From positions 124,001-188,000 of the forward strand of contig NZ_JAODBT010000003.1 in assembly GCF_027497995.1 (NCBI RefSeq): 64,000 nt of DNA, in the 5' to 3' direction. The position numbers and the translations under genes are program-made. Of this stretch, positions 52,914 through 62,395 are shown piece by piece; the first letter of the stretch is position 1; each line of letters begins with the position of its first letter. This stretch comes from Stenotrophomonas sp. Iso1 (lineage in GTDB: Bacteria > Pseudomonadota > Gammaproteobacteria > Xanthomonadales > Xanthomonadaceae). The notes beneath the pieces were generated by a model. The model searched no databases and had not been told where the DNA came from. It saw nothing but the letters and a program-made list of their open reading frames with translations.

Positions 52914-53561
52914 ATGTCTGAAGCCAAGCGCCTGGCCGCCGAAAAAGCCATCGAGTATGTCGAGAAGGGAATGATTGTCGGTGTCGGTACCGGCTCCACC
53001 GTTGCCTATTTCATCGAGGCACTGGCCCGCATCAAGGACCAGATCGAAGGCGCGGTTTCCAGCTCGGACCAGAGCACCGCCCTGCTCAAGTCACACGGCA
53101 TCGAAGTGATGGATCTAAACCATGCCGGCACGCTGTCGCTGTACGTGGATGGCGCCGATGAGTGCGACGGCAACAAGAACCTGATCAAGGGTGGTGGCGC
53201 CGCACTGACCCGCGAGAAGATCATCGCCGAGGCCAGCAAGAAGTTCGTCTGCATCGTCGACCCGAGCAAGCAGGTCCAGGTGTTGGGCAAGTTCCCGCTG
53301 CCGGTGGAAGTGATCCCGATGGCACGCAGCCTGGTGGCGCGCGAAATCCTGGCCCGCACCGGCGGCCAACCGGTATGGCGCGACGGCGTGGTCACCGACA
53401 ACGGCAACGTCATCCTCGACATCCACAACCTGGCCATCACCGACCCGGTGAAGCTGGAATTGGAGCTCAACCAGATCCCCGGCGTGGTCTGCGTGGGCCT
53501 GTTCGCCCGCCGCCCGGCCGACGTGGTGATTGTCGGTGGCGAGCCGCCGCAAGTACTTTGA
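52914..53561 (+). CDS. rpiA: ribose-5-phosphate isomerase A
   Basis: A 215-residue isomerase interconverting ribose 5-phosphate and ribulose 5-phosphate. [33 protein letters not shown] and [12 protein letters not shown] are all present. The start at 52914 is the family start; the upstream open frame covers the REP region. It complements tkt in the pentose phosphate pathway. Confidence 0.97.
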   Translation: MSEAKRLAAEKAIEYVEKGMIVGVGTGSTVAYFIEALARIKDQIEGAVSSSDQSTALLKSHGIEVMDLNHAGTLSLYVDGADECDGNKNLIKGGGAALTREKIIAEASKKFVCIVDPSKQVQVLGKFPLPVEVIPMARSLVAREILARTGGQPVWRDGVVTDNGNVILDIHNLAITDPVKLELELNQIPGVVCVGLFARRPADVVIVGGEPPQVL

Positions 53562-53727
53562 AGCCACGGGGTGAATGAGGTTCAGGAAGGCCGCATCTGC
53601 CCACCGCGCCGCGACTTCCCGCTCCCACCTCTTTCACCCTGAAGTTCCAAAGCAGCAACATGCAGTGAGCGTCCGGGCTGTTGCCCACTCTCTCTCATCT
53701 CTTACTCCCCGCTCTCAGGCCCCGCCC

Positions 53728-54180
53728 ATGTACTTGCTGCGCTCATTCCTGTTGATCTCCCTGCTTACCCTTGCCGGTTGCGCCAGCGCCGATGGCAGGC
53801 ATTGGGTCGAATTGGCCGGTAGCCGTTACCAGGTGGAACTGGCGCAGGACGACGACACCCGCGCCCGTGGCCTGATGTTCCGCGAACAGATGGATGCCGA
53901 CCACGGCATGCTGTTCATCCATGACCGCCAGGAACCGCAGGCGTACTGGATGAAGAACACCAAGCTGCCGCTGGACATCCTGTACTTCGACACCGAGCGT
54001 CGCCTGGTCAGCCAACAGCGTGACGTGCCGCCCTGCTCGGCCGGCGACATGTGCCCGCCTTACCCCAGCTTCAAGCCGGCGCGTTATGTGCTTGAACTCA
54101 ATGCTGGCCAAGCCGCCAAGCTCAATCTGCAGGACGGTGCCGAGCTGACCTTCGGCCCGGGTATTCCCAAGGCCGATTGA
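53728..54180 (+). CDS. DUF192 family lipoprotein
   Basis: A 150-residue protein with signal and lipobox LTLAGC (Cys 18) and the DUF192 core (RARGLMFREQMDADHGMLFI, MKNTKLPLDILYFD). Function unknown; the family is small, secreted and widespread. The start at 53728 places the signal peptide correctly. The 166 bp before it show nothing recognisable. Confidence 0.92.
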   Translation: MYLLRSFLLISLLTLAGCASADGRHWVELAGSRYQVELAQDDDTRARGLMFREQMDADHGMLFIHDRQEPQAYWMKNTKLPLDILYFDTERRLVSQQRDVPPCSAGDMCPPYPSFKPARYVLELNAGQAAKLNLQDGAELTFGPGIPKAD

Positions 54181-54246
54181 ACCTGCGCCACACGCCGCAC
54201 CGCGCCGGCCTTGAACCGGCGCCGCTTTGCCCGCAGTCTTGAAGCC

Positions 54247-55095
54247 ATGTCTGATACACGCCTCACCCTGCCGATCTGGGATGAACTGGCCAGCCTGTCC
54301 GACGACGCGCTGCCCCTGCTGCCGACCGCGCTGCTGATCGCCAGCGACGAATACCCAGAACTGGACCCCGCCGCCTATGACCGGATGCTGCAGTCACACG
54401 CCGACCATCTGCGCGTGGAAGTCGAGGCCACTGGCGAATGGCCACTGAAGATCGCCGCAATCAACCACCATCTTTTCAACGAGTTGGGCTACAGCGGCAA
54501 CAACGACGAGTACTACGACCCGCGCAACAGCTACCTCAATGAGGTGTTCGAGCGTCGCTTGGGCAACCCCATCTCACTGGCGCTGGTGCAGATAGAAGTC
54601 GCTCGCCGACTCGGCCTGCCGCTGGAAGGCATTTCCTTCCCAGGCCATTTCCTGGTGAGGCTGCCGGTGGAAGATGGCGTACTCATCATGGATCCATTCA
54701 ATGGCGGCCGCCCGCTGAGCGTGGATGAACTGCGCGAGCGCGCCCGCAGCAATCTGGGCGGTGAAACGCCCGATGACACTGTACTGGCACAAATTCTCGA
54801 CCCGGCCCCGCACCGGGCGATCTTGATGCGCATGCTGCGCAATCTGCATGGCGTGTATGTCGAACGCGGCGAGTGGGATCGCGCCGCACGTAGCGCCGAC
54901 CGCATCCTCAAACTGGCACCCAAACAGGCCGACGCCGTGCGCGACCGTGGCTTGGCGTATCTGGAACTTAAGCACCTGGCCGGCGCGCGTGCCGACTTTT
55001 CCACCTACCTGAAGATGGAACCGGAAGCGGCCGACGCCGGCAGCGTCCGCGATCGCCTGATCGAACTAGGCGGCGAGCGACCGAGGCTGCATTGA
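54247..55095 (+). CDS. SirB1 family (transglutaminase-like/TPR) protein
   Basis: A 282-residue SirB1-family protein. The N-terminal domain has INHHLFNELGYSGN, YDPRNSYLNEVFERRLGNPI and FPGHFLVRL. The C-terminal part has TPR-like helices (YVERGEWDRAARSADRILKL). The family is related to transglutaminase-like folds and is often near SirB2 or prmC; neither is here. Function not established. Confidence 0.92.
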   Translation: MSDTRLTLPIWDELASLSDDALPLLPTALLIASDEYPELDPAAYDRMLQSHADHLRVEVEATGEWPLKIAAINHHLFNELGYSGNNDEYYDPRNSYLNEVFERRLGNPISLALVQIEVARRLGLPLEGISFPGHFLVRLPVEDGVLIMDPFNGGRPLSVDELRERARSNLGGETPDDTVLAQILDPAPHRAILMRMLRNLHGVYVERGEWDRAARSADRILKLAPKQADAVRDRGLAYLELKHLAGARADFSTYLKMEPEAADAGSVRDRLIELGGERPRLH

Positions 55096-55110
55096 GGTGG
55101 CATAGCGCCT

Positions 55111-55210
55111 GTAGGCCGGGAATTTGATCCCGGCTGACGGGCCGCAGCGGCGTACCGCCTGCGTAGAAACGGCGTTCGCCCACCCTGCCGGCGGCTTCAT
55201 GTCGCCCTAC
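55111..55210. repeat. GTAG-type REP pair (BIME-like)
   Basis: Left: GTAGGCCGGGAATTTGATCC then CGGC, with a perfect 7-bp stem (GCCGGGA / TCCCGGC, 55115-55134). Right: GGCTTCATGTCGCCCTAC, ending in CTAC (55207-55210), i.e. an inverted GTAG. An internal GTAG is at 55163-55166. GTAG-headed REPs are characteristic of Stenotrophomonas and relatives. Confidence 0.55.
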
Positions 55211-55282
55211 GGACGCTCCACAGATACGAGCGATTGCTGCCGGCTGCCGATTCAGCAGCCGTCGTCGCGCCAACGTGCGACG

Positions 55283-55474
55283 TCAATCCAGTTCAATCAT
55301 CTCGAAATCGTCCTTGGTCACGCCGCAATCCGGGCAGGTCCAAGTGTCAGGCACGTCTTCCCAGCGCGTACCCGGTGGAATGCCCTCTTCCGGCAAGCCA
55401 TCGGCCTCGCGGTAGATGAAACCGCAGACAACGCACATCCAGTTGCGGAAGAGGGAGGCCGAGGCGTCGGACAT
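55283..55474 (-). CDS. rubredoxin
   Basis: A 63-residue one-iron electron carrier with cysteine pairs at 14/17 (MCVVCG) and 47/50 (CPDCG), typical spacing. GLPEEGIPPGTRWEDVPDTW and the acidic C-terminus are standard. The start at 55474 fits the family. It is divergent from thiE (69 bp between starts). No rubredoxin reductase or oxygenase lies nearby. Confidence 0.96.
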   Translation of the reverse strand: MSDASASLFRNWMCVVCGFIYREADGLPEEGIPPGTRWEDVPDTWTCPDCGVTKDDFEMIELD

Positions 55475-55543
55475 CGGGGATAATCGCCGGACAAAGAAAC
55501 GGCGTTGATTGTCACACTCCCGCCGCCGTACCGGTAGCCATTC

Positions 55544-56173
55544 ATGCCCCATGCCCTCACCGCCCCGCGCGGCGTTTACCTGATCACCCCGGACGAAACC
55601 GACAGCGCGCGCCTGCTGGAACGGGTGAAGCCGCTACTGGCCGGCACCACCTGGCTGCAGTACCGCAACAAGGCGGTGGATGCGTCGAACCGCCTGACAC
55701 AGGCGCAGGCCCTGCAGGCGTTGTGCGCCGCGGCGAATGTGCCGCTGATCATCAACGACGATGCGGCACTGGCCCATGCGGTAGGTGCCGCCGGCGTACA
55801 TCTGGGCGAGGACGATGGCGACATCGCCGCTGCCCGCGCCCTGCTCGGGCCGCAAGCCATCATTGGCGCCTCCTGTTACGACCAGTTGGAACTGGCCCAG
55901 CGCGCGGTGCAGGCCGGCGCCAGTTACGTCGCCTTCGGCGCGTTTTTCCCAAGCCGCAGCAAGATAACGCCGCGCCGGGCATCACCCGAACTGCTGCGAC
56001 AAAGTGCCGCACTGGGCGTGCCTCGGGTGGCTATCGGCGGGCTGACGCCGGACAATTCCCGGCCTGTCGTAGAGGCCGGCGCTGACCTGATCGCGATCAT
56101 CAGCGGCGTATTTTCCGAAGCTGATCCGGTCGCTGCGTTACAGGCCTATCGCCGTTGTTTCACGTTGGATTAA
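55544..56173 (+). CDS. thiE: thiamine phosphate synthase
   Basis: A 209-residue TIM-barrel enzyme joining HMP-PP and thiazole phosphate. [34 protein letters not shown] then LGEDD, GASCYD and [11 protein letters not shown] are family motifs. No TPP riboswitch is recognisable upstream. It is followed by a bipartite repeat and then hemL. Confidence 0.95.
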   Translation: MPHALTAPRGVYLITPDETDSARLLERVKPLLAGTTWLQYRNKAVDASNRLTQAQALQALCAAANVPLIINDDAALAHAVGAAGVHLGEDDGDIAAARALLGPQAIIGASCYDQLELAQRAVQAGASYVAFGAFFPSRSKITPRRASPELLRQSAALGVPRVAIGGLTPDNSRPVVEAGADLIAIISGVFSEADPVAALQAYRRCFTLD

Positions 56174-56204
56174 AAGCGCCCATGGCGCATGAAAACTACG
56201 AATT

Positions 56205-56322
56205 CCCGCTTCCCTCGCCGGGGGAAGGTGCCCCGAAAGGGCGGATGGGAGTACGGGCGAAGCCTGCAATACCGGGGCTCCTACCGCACCCCACGCCCTC
56301 TCCCATGAGAGAGGGGCTTTGA
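56205..56322. repeat. bipartite GC-rich intergenic repeat (type A + type B)
   Basis: Type A: GGGGGAAGGTGCCCCGAAAG, then GGCGGATGGGAG. Type B: CACCCCACGCCCTCTCCCAT, then GAGAGAGGGGCTTTG. Lies between thiE and hemL, in the same orientation as at 39.4 kb. Confidence 0.8.
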
Positions 56323-56350
56323 TCAAATGCCTTACACAGGAGCTTTCGCA

Positions 56351-57643
56351 ATGAACCACGCCCAATCCCACGCCTTGTTCGAGCGCGCCCAGAAGCTGCT
56401 CCCCGGCGGCGTCAATTCACCGGTGCGCGCGTTCAAGTCGGTCGGCGGTGAACCCTTCTTCGTGCAGCGCGCCGATGGCGCGTATCTCTACGACGTGGAT
56501 GACAACGCCTACATCGACTACGTCGGTTCGTGGGGCCCGATGATCGTCGGCCATAACCACCCGGCAGTGCGTGAAGCGGTGCAGCAGGCGATCGGTAACG
56601 GTTTGTCGTTCGGTGCGCCATGCGCGGCAGAAGTGACCATGGCCGAAACCATCACCCGATTGGTGCCGTCCTGCGAAATGGTGCGCATGGTCAACTCCGG
56701 CACCGAGGCCACGCTGTCAGCCATCCGTCTGGCGCGCGGTGCGACCGGCCGCAACAAGATCGTGAAGTTCGAGGGCTGCTACCACGGCCACGGCGACTCG
56801 TTCCTGGTCAAAGCCGGCAGCGGCATGTTGACCTTGGGCGTACCGACATCGCCGGGCGTACCTGCCGGCTTGAGCGAACTCACCCTCACCCTGCCCTACA
56901 ACGATTTCGACGCGGCCACCGCGCTGTTCGAGCAGCAGGGCGCCGACATCGCCGGCTTGATCATCGAGCCGGTCGTTGGCAACGCCAACTGCATCCCGCC
57001 GCGCGAAGGCTATCTGCAGCATCTGCGCACGCTGTGCACGCAGTACGGCACGCTGTTGATCTTCGACGAGGTGATGACCGGCTTCCGCGTGGCACTGGGC
57101 GGTGCGCAGGCGCACTACGGCATCACTCCGGACCTCTCTACCTTCGGCAAGATCATCGGCGGCGGCATGCCGGTGGGCGCTTACGGCGGTCGTCGTGAGC
57201 TGCTGTCACAGATCGCGCCTGCCGGCCCGATCTACCAGGCCGGTACGCTCAGCGGCAATCCTGTGGCGATGGCGGCGGGTCTGGCGATGCTGGAGTTGAT
57301 CCAGCAGCCGGGCTTCCATGACCGACTCACCGCCACTACCGCACGCCTGTGCGCTGGATTGGAAACCGCCGCTGCCGAGGCCGGCGTGGCTGTGACCACT
57401 ACGCAGGTCGGTGCGATGTTCGGCCTGTTCTTCACCGACGAAAAGGTCGAGACCTACGCGCAAGCGACCGCGTGCGACATTCCCGCGTTCAATCGATTCT
57501 TCCACGCGATGCTCGAACGCGGTGTGTTTCTGGCGCCGTCGGCGTATGAAGCCGGCTTCCTGTCCAGCGCGCATGACGACGCGGTGATTGACGCGACGTT
57601 GGCTGCGGCGCGTGAGGCGTTCAAGGTGGTTGCGGCGGGTTGA
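56351..57643 (+). CDS. hemL: glutamate-1-semialdehyde 2,1-aminomutase
   Basis: A 430-residue PLP enzyme making 5-aminolevulinate in the C5 haem pathway. [20 protein letters not shown] at the N-terminus, [11 protein letters not shown], and the PLP lysine K267 ([12 protein letters not shown]) are diagnostic. The start at 56351 follows AGGAG. Confidence 0.97.
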   Translation: MNHAQSHALFERAQKLLPGGVNSPVRAFKSVGGEPFFVQRADGAYLYDVDDNAYIDYVGSWGPMIVGHNHPAVREAVQQAIGNGLSFGAPCAAEVTMAETITRLVPSCEMVRMVNSGTEATLSAIRLARGATGRNKIVKFEGCYHGHGDSFLVKAGSGMLTLGVPTSPGVPAGLSELTLTLPYNDFDAATALFEQQGADIAGLIIEPVVGNANCIPPREGYLQHLRTLCTQYGTLLIFDEVMTGFRVALGGAQAHYGITPDLSTFGKIIGGGMPVGAYGGRRELLSQIAPAGPIYQAGTLSGNPVAMAAGLAMLELIQQPGFHDRLTATTARLCAGLETAAAEAGVAVTTTQVGAMFGLFFTDEKVETYAQATACDIPAFNRFFHAMLERGVFLAPSAYEAGFLSSAHDDAVIDATLAAAREAFKVVAAG

Positions 57644-57667
57644 TCTGCTGGGTTTTACGCGTATGAG

Positions 57668-57694
57668 AAGGCCGGCTTCATGCCGGCCTTTTTT
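57668..57694 (+). terminator. intrinsic terminator of hemL
   Basis: 9-bp stem AAGGCCGGC / GCCGGCCTT, 5-nt loop, then TTTT. 24 bp after the hemL stop. Confidence 0.9.
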
Positions 57695-57713
57695 GTTTCG
57701 CGAAGAGCATCCT

Positions 57714-57836
57714 CTCATCCGCCCTTCGAGCACCTTCGCCCGCACGCGGGAGAAGGGAGGCCGCTTATGCAGACTGCATTGCTTGCGCCCCTCTCCCGTT
57801 CACGGGAGAGCAGTTGGGTGAGGGAGCTATTGCCTT
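57714..57836. repeat. bipartite GC-rich intergenic repeat, inverted orientation
   Basis: Reads on the minus strand as type B (CTCCCTCACCCAACTGCTCT, then CCCGTGAACGGGAGAGGGG) followed by type A (CTTCTCCCGCGTGCGGGCGA, then AGGTGCTCGAAGGGCGGATG). The order of the halves is reversed relative to 39.4 and 56.2 kb. Confidence 0.8.
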
Positions 57837-57876
57837 CAAAAGCCCCATCCACCCACACAACACAAATCGCGCCTAC

Positions 57877-58326
57877 TCAACCAAACACCAACTTGCCCTT
57901 CATCATTCCCCAATGCCCGGGGAACGAGCAAAAGAACGTGTAATCACCACCGCGCGTGAGCTTGTTTGTGGCAAAACGCACCTGCGTGGTCTGGCCGCCA
58001 CCAATCACCGGCGTGAATGCGATCACCCGCGCATCATTCTTCGGCAGGTAGCTGTCGGACAAGGTTGAGCGCATGCCCGCGGTCGCTACTGGCTGGAAAT
58101 CCGGCGTGCGCGTCAGCACCCAGTTGTGTCCCATCGCCGTGGCCGGCATGCGCCCGGTGTGCTTGAGGGTGAGGTTCACCTGCGTGCAGTCTGCCGCCAC
58201 ACGGATCTCCGGCACCGAGAACTGCATACGGTCGTTGCTCTCCAGCGTGATCGCGCAGGTACGGGCCATGGCCGGGGCCGCAGGCAACAGGACGGCAAGG
58301 GCCAACAACAGGCTGGAACGCTTCAC
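57877..58326 (-). CDS. azu: azurin (type 1 copper protein)
   Basis: A 149-residue periplasmic blue copper electron carrier. The signal peptide is cleaved near PAMA. Copper ligands are His 67 (GHNWV), Cys 133 and His 138 (CSFPGH) and Met 142 (MMKG). The azurin disulfide is likely Cys 24/Cys 47. It is convergent with hemL, with repeats between. Confidence 0.96.
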   Translation of the reverse strand: MKRSSLLLALAVLLPAAPAMARTCAITLESNDRMQFSVPEIRVAADCTQVNLTLKHTGRMPATAMGHNWVLTRTPDFQPVATAGMRSTLSDSYLPKNDARVIAFTPVIGGGQTTQVRFATNKLTRGGDYTFFCSFPGHWGMMKGKLVFG

Positions 58327-58463
58327 TCGGGACTCCGCAAATCAGTTGATCTGTGCTGATTCTAGGCAATGGCCCGCGTGGACATGTGCGACGGGATGTC
58401 GCAGGGATGCGCCAATGCCTTGCAACACCGATACTTCCCTCCTTCTTCGCACCTGCCTCACCG

Positions 58464-59060
58464 ATGCCCGCACTACACGCCCTGCTGCTCGATTTCGACG
58501 GTCTGCTCGCCGACTATGACCACCGCCGCTTCCTGCAGCAGCTGGCCGAAGCCGTCGCCAGTACTCCCGCGCAGCTCGACACCGCGCTGCGCAGTGAAAG
58601 CCTGGAGCTGGCGCATGCACGCGGCGAATTGAATGGTGAGCAACTGCTGCAGGCATTGAATGACCGTCTGGACTGCAACCTGCAGGCAAGCGACTGGCAC
58701 CGTGCACGTGCAGCGGCAACCGTCCCACGACGCGATTGCGTGGCGCTGCTTGATCGCGTCCACCGCGAGGTATCCGTCGCCATCCTGACCAACAACGGCG
58801 CGCTCACGCTGCCGGTCATCCAGCAGATGCTTCCCAACCAAACCGTGCTGGGCAGCGCAGTACTGGGCATCCGCAAACCCGATCCCGATGCCTACCGCGC
58901 CGCCTGCACCGCATTGGGATGCGAGCCTGCGCGTGCGCTGTTTGTCGACCATCTGTTCCGCAACGTGCAGGGCGCCCGCGCTGCGGGCCTGCACGCCGAC
59001 ACGGCCTATCACGCGCAGTCGCTGCGACGGCTGTTGCGGCGTTTCCATCTGCTGGCTTGA
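58464..59060 (+). CDS. HAD-superfamily hydrolase
   Basis: A 198-residue HAD-IA phosphatase-like protein: motif I DFDGLLAD, motif II LTNNG, the motif III lysine in IRKPDPDAY, and motif IV FVDHLFRNVQGA (the usual second aspartate is His). The cap is helical. Substrate cannot be predicted. It stands between azu (divergent) and argD (convergent). Confidence 0.9.
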   Translation: MPALHALLLDFDGLLADYDHRRFLQQLAEAVASTPAQLDTALRSESLELAHARGELNGEQLLQALNDRLDCNLQASDWHRARAAATVPRRDCVALLDRVHREVSVAILTNNGALTLPVIQQMLPNQTVLGSAVLGIRKPDPDAYRAACTALGCEPARALFVDHLFRNVQGARAAGLHADTAYHAQSLRRLLRRFHLLA

Positions 59061-59190
59061 TTGGAGCCACTGCATGCAAACGACAATGCCCGCGAAGCAT
59101 CCCGCTGACAGGGAAATACTTCGAGGGCATTGATGATCCCGGATGCACTGCGCTTACCCGGGTTGCGTGGACAGTGGATCTGCGCCGGAT

Positions 59191-60420
59191 TCAGCCGCGC
59201 GACGCGACGTAAGCCGCAATTGCCCCGCGCACACGCTTGAGACCTTCAGCCAGTTCTTCATCGGTGATGTTCAGTGCCGGCACGAAGCGCAACACACTGG
59301 TGCCGGCCTGCAAGATCAATACCTGCTTCTCGGCAGCCAAATCCAGCAGCGTGCCGATGTCGGCCACGTAATCGGGCTTGAGTACCGCACCGAGCATCAA
59401 GCCCATGCCGCGCACCTGCTCGAACACGCCAAATTCTTCGCCAATGGCCTCCAGCCCTGCCTTCAAGGCTGCCGACTGACGCTGCACGTTGGCCTTGATT
59501 TCATCGGACGCCAGCTTGCGCAGCGCCACGCGCGCCACCGCCGCCGCCAGCGGATTGCCGCCGAAGGTGCTGCCGTGCGCGCCGACGCCCATGACATCGG
59601 CCACCTTCGGGCCGGCCAGCATGGCGCCAATCGGGAAACCGCCGCCCAGCGCCTTAGCCAAGGTGACGATGTCCGGGGTCACGCCCCAATGCCAATGCGC
59701 GAACAACTCACCGGTACGGCCCATGCCGACTTGGATTTCGTCCAGCACCAGCAGCGCGTCGTGCTGGTCGCACAGCTCGCGGGCGCGGCGCATGAACTCG
59801 GCGCTGGCCGGCATCACACCGCCCTCGCCCTGCACCGGCTCGAACATCACTGCCGCCACATCGCCGCCGGCCATTGCTGCTTCAAGCTGGGCCACGTCGT
59901 TGAAATCGACATAACGGAAGCCGCCGGGCAGCGGCTCGTAGCCTTCCTGGTACTTGGGCTGTGCGGTCGCGGTCACCGTGGCCAGGGTGCGGCCATGGAA
60001 GCTGCCACGGAAAGTGACGATGAAGCGCTTTTCCGCCGCACGGCCCTGCACGCTGGCCCATTTGCGCACCAGCTTGATGGCCACTTCGTTGGCCTCGGCA
60101 CCGGAGTTGCACAGGAACACACGCTTGGCAAAGCGCGAGGCGTCCACCAGCTCCTGCGCCAGGTGCAGCGGCGGCTCGCTGTAGAACATGTTGCTGGTGT
60201 GCCACAGCTTGTCGGCCTGCTCGAACAGCGCGGCCTTCAGGTCCGGATTGTTGTGGCCCAGGCTGCACACCGCGATACCGGCCGCCAGGTCGATGAACTC
60301 CCGGCCCTGGGTGTCCCACAACCGCGCGCCTTGGCCTCGCTCCAGCACCAGCTGGCGCGGGCGGTACACCGGCAGGTAGTAGTTGGACAGGGACAGCAAC
60401 GGTTCGGCGACAGCGGTCAT
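59191..60420 (-). CDS. argD: acetylornithine/N-succinyldiaminopimelate-type aminotransferase
   Basis: A 409-residue class III PLP aminotransferase of the ArgD type. Typical segments are YLPVYRPRQLVLERGQGARL, CNSGAEANEVAIKL, GSFHGRTLATVTAT and the PLP lysine K256 (DIVTLAKALGGGFPIG). It works in arginine (and possibly lysine) biosynthesis. The start at 60420 fits the family; the frame extends upstream over the divergent channel gene's start. The gene may also serve succinylornithine; not resolvable here. Confidence 0.93.
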   Translation of the reverse strand: MTAVAEPLLSLSNYYLPVYRPRQLVLERGQGARLWDTQGREFIDLAAGIAVCSLGHNNPDLKAALFEQADKLWHTSNMFYSEPPLHLAQELVDASRFAKRVFLCNSGAEANEVAIKLVRKWASVQGRAAEKRFIVTFRGSFHGRTLATVTATAQPKYQEGYEPLPGGFRYVDFNDVAQLEAAMAGGDVAAVMFEPVQGEGGVMPASAEFMRRARELCDQHDALLVLDEIQVGMGRTGELFAHWHWGVTPDIVTLAKALGGGFPIGAMLAGPKVADVMGVGAHGSTFGGNPLAAAVARVALRKLASDEIKANVQRQSAALKAGLEAIGEEFGVFEQVRGMGLMLGAVLKPDYVADIGTLLDLAAEKQVLILQAGTSVLRFVPALNITDEELAEGLKRVRGAIAAYVASRG

Positions 60421-60483
60421 GGCGTTCCGGATTTGGGTGGGAATGAAGGGCGCATTGTCCCCCATTCCACCGGCTGCGGCACA

Positions 60484-61356
60484 ATGCCGCCCATGCGACT
60501 TTTCTCTGCCCCCCAATTGAACCCGGCCACCGAAACCGGCTGGCGCCGCCGCTGGTTCGACATCATCCATCGCACCGACACCCCACCTTCACGCCGCTTC
60601 GATCTGCTGCTGGTCTACGCCATCCTCGCCAGCGTGCTGGTGGTCATGGTGGATAGCGTGCAGCGCATCCACGCGTCGTGGGCGACCGGCTTCTATGTGG
60701 TCGAGTGGGGCTTCACCCTGCTGTTCACCGCCGAATACGTGCTGCGCCTGCTGGTGGTACGCCGGCCGCTGCGCTATGCGTTCAGCATCTGGGGCGTCAT
60801 CGACCTGCTGGCCATCCTGCCGTCGTACATTTCGTTCTTCATCCCCGGCACGCAGAGCCTGCTGGTAGTGCGCGTGCTACGCCTGCTGCGGGTTTTCCGC
60901 ATCCTGAAGCTCACCCGCTACATCGAAGAAAGCGGCGAACTGATGCAAGCGCTATGGCGCAGCCGTCGCAAGATCCTGCTGTTCCTGTCGATGGTCGTGA
61001 CCATCGCAATCATTGCCGGCGCGCTGATGTACGTCATCGAAGGCCCGCAGTACGGCTTCAGCAACATTCCCACCAGCATGTACTGGGCCGTGGTGACAAT
61101 GGCAACGGTGGGCTTTGGCGACATCGTCCCGCACACCACGTTGGGCCGCTTCATCACCTCGGCGTTGATCCTGGTCGGCTACAGCATCCTGGCCGTGCCC
61201 ACCGGCATCTACACCGCCGAATTGGCCGGAAACATGCTGCGCGAGCGCCGCCACGACAACCGCGGCTGCCCGGTCTGTGGTCACGAAGGCCACGAGGTCA
61301 AAGCGCACTACTGCAATCGCTGCGGGCATGAGCTGCCCGAGCACATCGAGCCCTGA
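60484..61356 (+). CDS. voltage-gated potassium channel with C-terminal zinc ribbon
   Basis: A 290-residue six-helix Kv-type channel. The S4 segment has regularly spaced arginines (VVRVLRLLRVFRILKLTRYI, about 128-147), and the pore has the selectivity filter TVGFGD (208-213). Unusually, the cytoplasmic C-terminus carries a zinc-ribbon-like pair of CxxC motifs (Cys 262/265 and 277/280) after a basic stretch. An alternative start at 60493 is possible. It is divergent from argD, with the starts 64 bp apart. Confidence 0.93.
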   Translation: MPPMRLFSAPQLNPATETGWRRRWFDIIHRTDTPPSRRFDLLLVYAILASVLVVMVDSVQRIHASWATGFYVVEWGFTLLFTAEYVLRLLVVRRPLRYAFSIWGVIDLLAILPSYISFFIPGTQSLLVVRVLRLLRVFRILKLTRYIEESGELMQALWRSRRKILLFLSMVVTIAIIAGALMYVIEGPQYGFSNIPTSMYWAVVTMATVGFGDIVPHTTLGRFITSALILVGYSILAVPTGIYTAELAGNMLRERRHDNRGCPVCGHEGHEVKAHYCNRCGHELPEHIEP

Positions 61357-61376
61357 AGGCCAAAGGTGTGTGACAA

Positions 61377-61436
61377 CGAGTGATGGGTGAGCGAGAACAA
61401 TGGCAACCGCCGCTGCTCTCACTCACTTGGATCTCT
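61377..61436. repeat. hairpin repeat between convergent genes, copy 1
   Basis: GAGTGATGGGTGAGCGAGAA at one end and CTGCTCTCACTCACTTGG at the other form an imperfect inverted repeat. It is similar to the element at 63.08-63.13 kb, and both lie between convergent genes. Confidence 0.45.
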
Positions 61437-62254
61437 CAGTCCAGGAACAGATCCGGCAGCAGCTGCCGCGAAGGATCCATGGCGTAGCCGGACAGATCGG
61501 TAATGCCGGTCTGCGCCAGCACTTCGTCATCGATCAGGAACTGGCCGCTGAAGCCTGCGGCCGGACGCGTCAGCACTGCGTGCGCGGCATCAGCCATGAT
61601 TTCTGGACGACGACAACCGGCGACATCAACACCGGGAATCATGTTGATCGCATCGGTGGCAATCACTGTACGCGGCCACAGTGCATTCACTGCCACGCCC
61701 TGCGGACCGAACTCTGCTGCCAAGCCCAGCGTGACAAAGCTCATGCCCATCTTGGCCAGCGTGTAACCGGTGTGCGGCGCCCACCATTTCGGATCCAGAC
61801 TCGGCGGTGGCGCCAGCGTCAGAATGTGTGGGTTGGGCGCCTGCAGCAGATACGGCAGGCATGCCTGGGCACACAAGAAGCTGCCGCGTGCGTTCACCTG
61901 CTGCATCAGGTCAAAGCGCTTCATCGGCGTATCGAGCGCACCGCGCAGCCAGATCGCAGACGCATTGTTGACGAGGATGTCGATGCCCCCGAACGTGTCC
62001 ACGGCTGCAGCAACGGCTGCATTGACCTGGTCTTCCTCACGGATGTCGCACTTCAGCGCCAACCCTTGGCCACCTGCCGCATTCACTGCTTCGGCGGCGC
62101 TGTGGATGGTGCCCGGCAACTTGGGGTTGGGCACTGACGACTTGGCAGCGATGGCAACGTTGGCACCGTCGCGCGCGGCGCGCAGGGCAATGGCCAAGCC
62201 GATGCCACGCGAGGCACCGGTAATGAAAAGGGTCTTGCCCTGCAAGCTGTTCAT
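61436..62254 (-). CDS. SDR-family oxidoreductase (HSDL2-like)
   Basis: A 272-residue short-chain dehydrogenase. The NAD(P)-binding TGASRGIG (12-19), NNAS (96-99) and YxxxK (Tyr 164, Lys 168) are present. Segments DPKWWAPHTGYTLAKMGMSF and ALWPRTVIATDAINMI resemble the hydroxysteroid dehydrogenase-like 2 (HSDL2) type. Substrate unknown. The start at 62254 is chosen; an ATG 15 bp upstream is possible. Confidence 0.93.
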   Translation of the reverse strand: MNSLQGKTLFITGASRGIGLAIALRAARDGANVAIAAKSSVPNPKLPGTIHSAAEAVNAAGGQGLALKCDIREEDQVNAAVAAAVDTFGGIDILVNNASAIWLRGALDTPMKRFDLMQQVNARGSFLCAQACLPYLLQAPNPHILTLAPPPSLDPKWWAPHTGYTLAKMGMSFVTLGLAAEFGPQGVAVNALWPRTVIATDAINMIPGVDVAGCRRPEIMADAAHAVLTRPAAGFSGQFLIDDEVLAQTGITDLSGYAMDPSRQLLPDLFLD

Positions 62255-62395
62255 GCCTACTCCGCCCATGTGGAAACCAACTCGCATTATGCCGATGCCA
62301 GCAATTCTTTGCGGTCGGCACTGATATCGCTTCGGCGACATTTCCTGTTCATGCGCCATGCCGATACTGGGGGCGCTCTTTTTCAGGATCCTGCA

